Shown: positions 39,801 to 51,800 of the stretch, piece after piece
Layout: every line of letters begins with the position of its first letter
Position numbering within the stretch: position 1 is the stretch's first letter
NCBI GenBank assembly: GCA_900660155.1
Contig: CABFPE010000122.1
Location: 972,088 to 1,036,087 of the forward strand
Direction: 5' to 3'
DNA length: 64,000 bases
From: Hofstenia miamia
Lineage: Eukaryota > Xenacoelomorpha > Acoela > Hofsteniidae
The notes under the pieces: model-generated
Database searches by the model: none
Told to the model about the DNA's origin: nothing
Seen by the model: only the letters and a program-made list of their open reading frames with translations
Made by a program: the position numbers and the translations under genes

Positions 39801-42800
39801 TATCTCCATCAAAGAAAAGTTTTAGATCATTAAAAGTTTTCATTCATTGTGAAAATAAGTTAAGTTTCCATTTTTATAGGGTTACGCATATACATTTTAT
39901 TTAATGTTTTAATCTAAATGTGCAGTTCATTTGGCAGATTGGTTGTTTATACCTTTTTCGCTAAATTAATTCTTTCGCACAATTTATTGTAATTAGCCCC
40001 AACAAATTGTTTTGATTGATGTTTTACGCTTGAGTGATTTTCGCATTGATTACAAACTTATCAACGATGATTTACCAAACCTCATGCTCATTGATGCGTG
40101 TAATTTGCTGGTTGATTACGTGCATGATACTACATTGTGTACAAAAAATATAAATAGGAAATTAATATAATAATAAATGATTATATTTCCATATGATTCT
40201 TTGCATTGTTTGAAACAAATGGAATAATTGGTGTGTCTTAGTACGTCGATGTTACATTTTGTTAGTCTTTGTATTTCTTTCTTTTTCTCCAACAAATTAT
40301 CCATAGTAGTCATTTACTGTAGAATGTCTTGAAACAATATAACAGTATTGTAGGACTTAAATCTGTAATGCATGACCCACCGATAATGGTGGGCAGGGGA
40401 CCATGGCTCCCAATTTTTTCCCATAAATGATTGGGCCATTTTCCCATTTTAAAAGATTTTCATTTTTGTAATTTTTTACTCCATTCAATTTTTATTATTT
40501 TTAAGACTTATTTATTTCATATTTCTTTTTGTATTTTATAGAAAACCAATGGTTAAGACATGCAACAAATTTACCATTACATGGAGACATGTTAAAAGAA
40601 GACATTGAATTTCTTTGCGAATAAATTCGAATTCGATCATGAAGTGTGTTGCAGAAGATACTTTCATAACGTATAAAATCAATCAATGCGCTATTTTCCC
40701 AACCAGGATATCAACATTACGAGAACATCGAACAACTTTTAGTTAATGCAGTCAAGGGCACACCTATCACGCCATTGATTGATCAGACAATTAAAACTTA
40801 TAAGAGGGATATTGATCAATCGCCGATGCATATACAACTGCAACTTTTGCCAGAACTGATGCTACTGATTGATGAATATTCCATAAAGGAAATAACAAGG
40901 TTTATCAAGATAGTGATTTAACCGAACTGCTCTGTGATTGCTGATTTAGTAACTCTTCTTAAGCTATTACTAATTGCACTAGCAAAAGGTCTGATTCTTG
41001 TCTCCGCCGCTTAAGTTATTGGTTAAGGACAAAGATGTCCCATGAACGGCTAGATCACTTTATGTTGTTTACCCTTCACAAAGAAAAGCCTGATTGTATA
41101 GATCTTGTAGAGATGGCAAACAACTTTTCTAGAGAGATTCAATGCTTTTGTTTGGACAGTTTTCGGAGAAAGTGTATACAAAGATTTTATCCATTGTATA
41201 AATGATGTACACTAATTTTTTATACTGTCAGTTAAAAATCTCTGAAATATGTTTAATGAAGCATTCCTTTTTTTCTTTTCCAGTATAAAAGTCTTTACTT
41301 TTATTGATATTCGTTTCAAAGGTTTTATATTACACAATTCAGAAAAACTAATTGCGGAGTTTTAGTGTTGATGCACTTTGAAATAGACAATTGCTAATAA
41401 TTATAAAAATCTGAAATCTGCGTAGCCCTAGGAAGAGTTTTAAGCCCTAGTAAAACAAAATATGTCGATGTCCCTTTTTGCCCTTTGTTTACTGACGGGA
41501 CTTCAGAGTCCCATATTTTGAGAGCGCTACTGGGATCTGCTGGGATGTTGAAATACGTTTGGGGATTTCATGGTACGATCAGTACGCTTATATGAAGTAT
41601 TTCGCATGGATTTTTCTTATTGCCGCATAATTGCGCAGTTTCATTAGCATTTTCAAAATGGCGTTGTTGTTATTTTCACGTGTGTAAGGTATGTGAGTTT
41701 TCTTTGTTTATAATTACTAACTTATCGACTGCTAGAGGTTATGGTATTTTTTTTTATATCTGTGATATTGTAAGGAAAATTGATGCAGTATTTTTTTAAT
41801 GAATAATATAAAACCTTCGTCAGACCGATCGTTTTTTTGTTTGGGACTTAGAAGTCCCGACAGGGTGTATATGGCCTCCATCTATGATTTTTAGCTTAAA
41901 AATGATACTTTGAATTGTATTCCTATTTGAAACTTCTAATTCATTTTTTTGTGCGAAATTACTAAAAGTATTTATGTTATACCAACATTAAACTGTTTTG
42001 ACATTGAGGACTTATTATAGTTCAAAATATTTGGAAAAATAGAGTGTGATAGTTAGTGTATATAGCCCTATCTTATTTAGATCTCACTGTCTTGATTATC
42101 AACTACATAAAAACGTTCTCATTGTTTAGATCATGATTTGATATCACAATGGCTAAGCGATTTGGTGCAGTTGATGTATTGGAAATGTGGGATGAAATCC
42201 CGGATGATGAAAAGATTGAAACAGATGAGTCAGTTTCAGATGGAGATGATTTTGATGGTAATTATTTTCCACCTGAGGATGAAATTGATCCATGTGAGCC
42301 GGAAGAGATTCCAGTTACCGCAACTGAAACACCAAAGCAAAAGAAAAAAAATCTGGTAAAAAAGGGGTTCCAACTAGTGCCCCTAAAAAGGATAAAACCG
42401 CTGAACAACTTGAACTGATCAAGCATTTTTTATCTGAAAATGATGAACTTTATCCATTGTCAGCCAGCCAAATCAAGTGTTTGCAAGGAACAATTCATTC
42501 TAAATCAAAAGAAAAGCTAAGCGTAGCCCAAGTAAATAAGTTGGTTGAAATTGCCAGACGTCATTGGCAAAAGATTGAGAAGCCATCTGAAGATGATGTC
42601 TTCAGCTGTCCTGAAGGACCCAACATTGAGTGCTTCTCCAATTGCCACACACCAGCAGATGTGTTTTCACAGTTCCTTGACACAGACACTATTGATAAAA
42701 TTGTTTTCCAAACAAACCTTTATATCACGCAAAAGCAGCGTAAAGTTGCACCTATTACAAGAGAGGAATTTTATGGCTTTGTTGGTATTAACATGCTTAT

Positions 42801-45800
42801 GTCCTACCATAAGCTGCCATCATGGACTAATTATTGGAGCACGGATCATGATTTCAGTGTCCCATTCGTCTCTACGGTGATGAGAAGAGATAGGTTTGGA
42901 CAAATCCTTTCCAATCTGCATGTGAATGATAATACAACCATTCCTGACGGTAATAAGGACAAGCTGTACAAACTCCGTCCTCTGATTGAAGCAATGAACA
43001 ATAACTATATCAAGCTGTACAATGTGTCACGAAGGTTAAGTGTTGATGAGAGTATGATCTTATTCAAAGGTCGCCATTCAATAAAGCAATATAACCCTAT
43101 GAAGCCAATAAAGCGTGGCTACAAGTTGTGGGTAAGGGCTGATATGGATGGCTATATAAGCAAGTTTGAAATATATCAGGGAAAAGTTACTGATGGCAAC
43201 GAAGCCCCTACTAGTAATTCTGAAGGAAACAAGTTTGGTCTTGGGGAGCAAGTTGTGCAAACAATGGTATCTGATTTATTGAACAAGAATCATGAAGTCT
43301 ATTTTGATAACTTCTTCACATCTGTTCCCCTGATGGAGTACCTGAAGGAAAATGGTGTGAATGCTACTGGTACTGTTCGACTCAACCGTAAAGCTTTGCC
43401 TATTGGAATGCAAATAGATCTTGATCGAGGTGAGTGTGACTATCGTGTTTCTAAAGATGGTCTAACTATTTTCAAGTGGCAAGACAACAAGCCAGTTTTT
43501 GTCTTGTCAAATTTCCATGGAACAGATGTTTCATCAGTGAAAAGAACCCAGAAGGATGGTTCTAAAGTTGAATTTCCTTGCCCAAACAGCTATTGTTGCT
43601 TACAATAAATACATGGGAGGGGTTGACAAGGCTGATATGCTCTGTGCAGTTCAAGGTCTTAGTCGAAAATCCAAAAAGTGGTGGCACAGAATCTTTTTTG
43701 GTATTATTGATCGCACAGTTGTCAATGCCCAAATTGCCTTTACAAAACTGGAAGGAAAGTCCATATCAGTTCTAGATTATAGAAGAGCTGTTACACAAGC
43801 TTTCATTACACGGGCAACCCCTGCAAAAATTGGACGACCAAGGTCTTCATCTCCCACAACAGCCCCTAAACGACGAAAGAGCGGTCACTCTGTGTCTAAG
43901 GACATTAGACTGCAGAACCTAGGTGCCCACTGGGTAACCTATGACACAAAGCGAGGTCGATGTGAAGTCTGCCAAAGAAAGAAAGTAGAGTCCAGACCAT
44001 ATAGCAAGTGCACAATGTGCAAAGTGCATTTATGCTGCAACGAACGAAAAAACTGTTTTGCAAAATTCCATGACATTGCTCCATGAACTTGTTAAGACAT
44101 TAAATTTAATGATATTGTAGATTTTTTACCATAAAACTCATTTTACTATTTTAGATTATTTATAACTTACACCATTGTCAATAATAATGGATAAATTGCT
44201 TCTTCCCTTTTGACATTAATGATGGACAATATAACCTGGCGGGACTTTGAAGTCCCATAAGGTTGGTAACCATAGCAACAAACATTACTGGAAATTTAAC
44301 TTTATATTCCTTTACCCAATGTTATTCTCAGTATAATATTAAATGAAGAATGAAAATTTCAAAGAATTTCCCAGCGAAGTAAACAAAGGGTTAAATAGTT
44401 ATCTGGTGGTTTTGTAATGCATTTAGTTTTTAGTTCAATACTGGTTGTTATTAATAAAAAAATTATTTTACTATTTGAAATTCTTCATATTCCTCAGTAT
44501 TTTTAACTTATCGATTTATATGTAGCGTACATTGAGTTTCTCCCTCAACCCTATATTTTCGTTAAGCAGATAGTGGTTAGTGACAGATGACTCTCTATGA
44601 ATAATTGATGTAATGACTTCTTGATCGAAATATTTATTATAATGATTAATAATTGAGAAGGATTTACGAAACTTCCTCACTGCTTTAACATTTACAATCC
44701 AAGCTTTAAATTATTAAGTTTAATGTGACCGGATGTTTAATGATCATTTTATTTACTATGGGCGAGCATTTCAAGCCATTTTTCCAAACCTTTCTTTACT
44801 GTTATCGATTGACGAAGTCTATTTTTTATGCATTGATAAGTTTTTGAGGTTTTCACTTTTCATGTATGAATAATACTATGTATATTTAATATGTTTAATT
44901 TATTTTAACGACTTCATTAACCTAAAAATAGTCTGGCGTCCTTTTAAGAGGACAAACCGTTTTTTCACATTTTCAAAGAATATTCTCCAAAGCATTTTGT
45001 GAAATTTGGAAATCGTGAGCCATTGGCAATGGACATATCTATTGTTGCTCGAAAATGTCTCTTGTTGAAGTACTGAAAAGTTTAACTAGCTTTTCTTAAA
45101 AATTCTGAATTTTTAAAAAAAATATAATTTTTCAAACCCATGAAAGCAACAACGAACTTTAAGTGTTACTTTCATGTGCATAGATCTCCCAAACATATTG
45201 AGTCGTGCCGAACGCAAGGTCAGAATCACGCAACTAGTCGGGGATTAATAGTGAAAATAAATGAGGAGACTGGCTCCTCTTTATCACATGGTGCATTCAG
45301 ATTTTGGATGTTTATTAGTTTTTGAATGGAAGCATTTAAAATATTTTTCAAGAACCATAAAAAATCTTTAAGTAATCCGTGGCTTCATTAAAATTTTACC
45401 ATAACATGAAAATTCAGTAGCACTATTTACATTTTCGCATTACTTCTATTTTTTTTAAAAATGATGGATAAAATGTTTCGAAAATTCCACTTGTTAGATC
45501 TTAAATGTGAAATTCAACATAGTAATGGTTTGTAATTGTTAGGCAATTTAAAATAGAGATTCTCTGAAATTGCAGCGTATTTTGTAAATAACTTTTTCTA
45601 AGTTTTTTAGTAGCAGGTCAGATTAGGTTAAATATTCAAAATGGGTAGTCTTTACCAGAGCAAATCCATTTCAAATTCAGTCAAGAAATCTTATAATGGC
45701 TCCCTTGTGTGAGGTTGCGCAGCATTCATCTGCTTTAGAATGCATGAGAGGTCATAATTTTATCACAAAAAGATAATCTCAGGTCCTCTTTGATGAGATC

Positions 45801-48800
45801 CACTACAATATTAATACTAGACTCAATTCTAATGCTTCTAGAACTCCCTAATCTGACTGCATTGTAGGGTTCTGTTCCCATGAAATTTACTGGTCGCAGT
45901 CCCATCGGATTAGGACCTTGAGCCAAGAAACTCAATAGGTCTAGGACCAAAAATAAAGGATCTGCTATCACAAATTTTAGAATATTAGGCATTAATTCCT
46001 AACTTTAGTCAAATAGACGTTAGGCTGTGGGATCAATTGGACTATGGGATCAGAAATTTTCATGGGATTGTGATGGGACGCGAGTACGCCCGAATCCAAT
46101 AGAACTCAATGGAACTGGGACCAATAAAATACTAGTTCCACAGACCCCTACTGCATTTCCCAAGGTGTAGTGTGAATTAATGAAAGTGTAAGCCATCTAT
46201 AAATGGGCTTCGATTAGGACAATCATCAGTTAAGTCCTTTTCCACTTCAGCTATTGACTTTTCAAGTTCAAATCACAAAATCCATTGACTTTTCAATGAG
46301 CAAAATTTTCGAATCGCATTCTTCAAATATTTAGAGCTTTTGCATTGGAAATATCATTTTGCAATATTTAAGGGAAGTCAATTCAAATGTTTTTACTCGT
46401 AATGATGATACTGGAATACAAGTTGAGATTGGCATTTTTTCGGTTTGGGTCTTTATTACTTAGGAAATAGTGACAACACAAATTTAATGGTAGGACATAC
46501 CCTACTCCCTGAGATGGAATGAACACAGATTTAAAATATGCCCTCTGCTTCAAATCTGTCTCTTAATTTCTTTATAGGATGTTATTACATTCCTATATGT
46601 TTATCGTGGTATATATTTTCTACTTTTTTTCTCTTTACCTATCGGTTAGATCGTTTAAATACCAAAGTTATTAATTGATGTCCACTCGGAAGTCACCGCG
46701 GGGAATTAATTGAAAGGTGTGCTTATTTGAGAAGTGTTTATCAAATTTGTTCCTTTCTAAGACGTCTGGATTGACTTGTTACCTTCGCCATTTACCAATT
46801 CGGAGCACAATTCAAAAATAATTATGTTAATTTAACTCAATTAGTCCATCTCTAATTGTGCGTTGGCCCGGGGTGGTAAGGCACCCTATTCGCTCTCTAG
46901 TCGGCTGAGTGATGCCCTCAGGCTCGTGTCCAATGAGCATACATGTTGACATCTCACGTGCATTTCTTCCATTTTGGTTGGTCTTGGCTCAGTGTGGTAT
47001 AACAGTAAATTAGGCGGCCATTATATCTGTAAAATTCCCTCTGGTTGCATGTCTTAATAAGTCAAAAGAAAACAGTTCCTTAATTGATTGACGTAGGAAT
47101 TCTCCTTATTTGAAATGTAACTTACGTCAATCATTCCTCAAAAAACTTTATAAATATGTACATTGTACAGTTTATCTTCAACTGTTTTTATTCTTAACGC
47201 ATAATATTTAAACATCTTCTTTTACATTTTAGTGACATGTTTGTTTCGACCATTTTTCCTAGCATTTATTGCTTTTTCATTCTTATTTTCCCAAATTTCA
47301 TTTTTTTAATTTCACAATTGAAAACTATAATCATTGTTGTAGACCATTTTCATGTTTTGTTAAAACAGGAAACAATAACAAACGCATTGCTGATTAATTA
47401 ATTTTCTTATACATAATGCATTTATTTTGTATTTCCTAACATAAAATATAAATGATGAGTTTGGATAACTTACTTCATTCGTTTATAAGACCTAAGTTTT
47501 ACATTACAAATAATTTTTCTTCTTATTCTGAATGAATTTTGTTACAATTTAGTCCTTTGTTAAATGATATATAGCTTTAACAGAAGAGCAATTAGTCGGA
47601 TACTTTTCTCATTCGTCCATTTTAAATTTTATGCGATCTAATTCGCTTAGATTTTCAAAAAACTATTGTTATACAACTATTTTATCATTTTAGATCGCGT
47701 TATATCCACTATTGACTCCAAGCGAAGTTGGCAGTTTAGAAAAACGATTTAAACAATTTTTTAGTTGTATTCAGCTCTTTCTCAGTTGCTATTATTTGGG
47801 ACCATTTTTTAAATAGTAGTGGGTAAACTAATTTCTTCTGCTATAATATTTAATGTGATATCACTGTTTGAATTATTTTCAAAAGTATTGTAAAACAATC
47901 TCTAAGATATTGTTTAAGCAGGGTCTAAATTTACCTAAGCTTTACATATGTCAACACTTTCAAGGACGTATTCAAGTATGGAAATGAATTTTTTCTAAAT
48001 TCCTACTAAAAAATTTTAGTGACATCTGGTTTATTTATAAAGAAAATTTGTTGAATTTTGTTTAGGTGTACATTTAGTGGGTGAATTTTTCAATTTTTAT
48101 CAAAAGAGTTTTTTCAATGCATTTCAAATATTTTAGACGGTCATGAGAGTTTCACCCTGAAATTTCAAGTAAGCGGTCCATAAAATCTTCTAATGAAGCA
48201 TTTATAGGAATTCAAACTCATTTCCATTTGCTATATAATTTAAGGCCGGCTATAGAAAAGCCTGTCTCACCAGAAAATTTGAAAGTGCCCCTTTTTTAAA
48301 AACCTAAAACCATGCCTGGTTTTGTAATATGCTGATCATGCTATTGATGGGTGGCAAAGTAGACCTAGAAACCGAGTTGTATTTTTATTGACATTTTATA
48401 TTAAAAAGCCGTTATTTCCCTAATTGCAATTTTTTACCCAAAAATATTTGTGAAAAATATATATTTAACGTGTTTTTGATAAACTTTTGTGATATTTGTT
48501 CTTGAGTTTAATTACCCCTCGTGATATCAGTGAAGAGTCGTTAGCATACAATTAACAATAATGGAGTATAATGATTGTGGCAGAAACTGCATTCTTTTAT
48601 TCTATCGCTTTCCAATTTCCACTCACTGCCTCCCCATCTAAGTGCACCTAACTAAATTGCATTAAGCTGTTTTGGGACCCTCTAATTTCATTCCATTTAT
48701 TATTAAATTGTAGCCCATTCTTTTATCACTTATTCAATTATATGTTTAAGAGGAATCTTCGTGTTTTGACGCCTCATTCTTTTGTTTGTACATATTTACG

Positions 48801-51800
48801 CATTTCGCTATGAGTGGTTTTTGTCATATTTCATTTTATCAAATTTAGCTCCCATTCTTAAATCGACGCTTTGCCCATGGTATCAGAAATCTATTTAAAT
48901 GCTAACGTCATTTAAATACATTTAAAAACCTATTTTACCATAAATCTATTTTATCTGTAGATATAATAAAAATATTTAAATTTTTCCTTTCTGGTTGCTA
49001 TAAAATTACGTTTGATGCAGATATTTTACGCCTTGTTCATATTTTTTGTTGATATTTTTTTTCGTTTGAAAATTCAACTGATATTAATTTTTTGAAAAAA
49101 ATTATATGGACTTTTTTCATGATAATTTAGATATATGGCATTCAGTGGATTGCTAAATCATGTATATATGCTACTGTAAGATTGTGAAATTTGGAATTTA
49201 AGAAAATCCCTAAAATTCAGTGAATTTATGAAATTGGTATTTCACTTACCTAGTTTCATAAAAACATTAAAATACCTAGATACTTCATGTATTTATAGCA
49301 AAAATACTAAAACTAAGTAACCCCAACCCTAATTCTTCAAACTTAGTTGTTTTATGAAGTTTTTATGTGAAACCATTTAATTTTAAAGATGTCATGCAAT
49401 CGGCTAATATCCCTCTTGACTAAGTTCTTCAGTTAATTTATCGTCAAAATTAATGTTGCAAAAAGGCTTAATTTATGTTCATTCAACTCTTGCCACAGTA
49501 AGCAAATTTATTAACAGTGTATATGGTTCATAATTTGTAATTGCGAATGTAGTTACTAAAAAATATTGACATTTATGATAAAAAATACTAAAATTTCAAA
49601 AATCATTATATTTAAATAATCACTATAATGTACAGGCCTTATCCAAATAGGATTAATTTTAGTGACCCTTTCGGCTGCTGGGTTTGTATCTAATTAAGCA
49701 TATGTATAATACAAGTTTATTTTAAAAATATGCAAGAAGATATGCAATAGGTTATATATCTAGCAAAGTGAAATTGGTTTAATACCTATATCTAGATTTA
49801 CATGCATTCACAACAAATTTGTTAATTCAACAGTGTTTTAATTTTTTGCAATTTTTTAGATGGGTTTTTTTCAAATTCGTAGAGTTTTATGGTAACTTTG
49901 AAAAAGATTTTTTGAGATTCGGCCATTCGTACTTCCATAACCGATTTTCTACTGTAAAAGTAGCAATACTTGCTCTTGGTTTACTTCAATGAAGCGATAA
50001 ATTATTGTTGATGAGTGTATCATAATTCAATGTTTTCTTTTATATCTTTTTCAACAATCTTTTAGTACCTTGAAATGGTTAAAAAAATACTTTTCGCAAA
50101 CCCTGTAATTGCATGAGTTTAAATTTATTAACTACATATCTTTTCAAACTGCATGCTGCCTTTACAGTACTGACTCAAATATTTCTGCTGTGATTAAATG
50201 TATAGTAGACGTTCTTGTTTTTATAAACCCACATTTATATACCAAAATATTTTTCCGAAATAAAAATTGAAAATTTAATTTGACCTTGAGAATAGATTCC
50301 TTAAACCGAATCAAATAAAGTTTTTTGGAAATTTAAGACTTTTATATATATTTTGGTTTGAATAATTTTAAATTTTCATTTTTATCTATTTGAAAATGGG
50401 TAGTACTTTGATTTAGGAGTTTTGAAATATAATTTTCACAATGTCTATCTATACATATATTTACAATAATTATTATTTTGGAAAAAAAGAGTAATAAATT
50501 TTTAAAAATTCTAAACATAATACATTATTAATCGAAGATAAAATATATTTCTTGAAATAAAACTTTTCTGTTTGATTATTTTGCTTTTTGCAAAATTCAA
50601 TTTCCTTTGTAATAATTCTAATTAATATTTTTCGTTCAAAAAATTAACATATATTGCAATATATTAAACAAGAATCCCGGTTTTCTATAATTTATCTAAT
50701 CATTAACAAGGGTGACACGGGTATTGATTAGGTGAGCAATTTCGATAAAATTAAAATAAAATTTTGCATGCGGATTAGATGCGGTACACATAATGCTAGT
50801 GGGTTGAGGTGGTGATGACAATTGACACCCATATCATTAACATTGAAAAGAAATTAGCATCGAATATGATAAATGCTATAGTGTTTAGTTGAAAAAATAA
50901 TTTTCTTTAAATATTACTGTTTATTTATTTTTAAAATGTATTTCTCTTGCTATATTTTAAGTGATTACTAGTAGTGTAAATTTGAAGATGGTTGCCTTTT
51001 AAATGTTCTAAGTCGAATGCCAAATAAGTGAGGGAGCAGTGTATAGCTGCGTTCAAAGACTTGTGTGTTTTTAACTTTCTTTATATGAAAAGGCCATTAT
51101 TATTCGGGGAATCGTCGGCCTTTCAAGAAGCTATTTATTAATTGATATTTGGTAAAGTGCTTTATATTTTTACTACATAATGACTTGTAAAAATCCCTTT
51201 AAGCTTTTTGATAGTTGAAGTCAAACTACCGCCACTTGCCTTTCAAATCATTTACCCGCCCGACTAAATATTGGCGTCGAAACTGCTGCGGGTGTTTGTT
51301 TCGATCGATCCACTCTGTAAACACCTGTCTTGCGTGTTTGCACATCTGCGGCGCAAAACATTTCCACTGTGGGCTTCCAGATAACATCTTGATTGGTATG
51401 CTAAGACAGGACTCTGTTATCACATATACTGCTATAGGCACTGCTTTGTCTTCCAACCACTCGTGCTTAAACACGCTTGATTGCCTTTAGACAATTTTGT
51501 TGTCGTTGTTAATTTATTGATTACTAATTATCTATGCAAAATATTGACGTATTTTCTGAAAGATGACTCCAACTGTTAATAAGGTGTCGTATAATCGATA
51601 TATTACCTTTGTCACCAGTTTATCAATAAATTTATTATAAAAGTTTACCAATAAAAGTGAAGCATTTACATTCATTAAAACAAAGTTTTATCCACTTAAA
51701 CGAGTCAATAGAACTCTTTGCTAGACTTCTTGTCTTTTACTTCTCATCGATGGCGAGGCAGCTTCAATATTTATTTATTTCCAATTTCACAATGCCTTCC

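Larger units (their letters stand above)
41481..44390 (+). mobile_element. piggyBac DNA transposon, nearly complete (2.9 kb)
   Basis: Both ends read CCCTTTGTTTACT inward (41481-41493, and inverted at 44378-44390). The right end is followed by TTAA (44391-44394), the piggyBac target; on the left the matching four bases are TTTG, so that duplication copy has decayed. A 16-bp palindrome of the form GGGACTT..AAGTCCC occurs near both ends (41497, 41843, 44241). The transposase lies inside in the same orientation. It sits in the CEP162 giant intron, between FoxD and the 3' exons. Confidence 0.85.
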
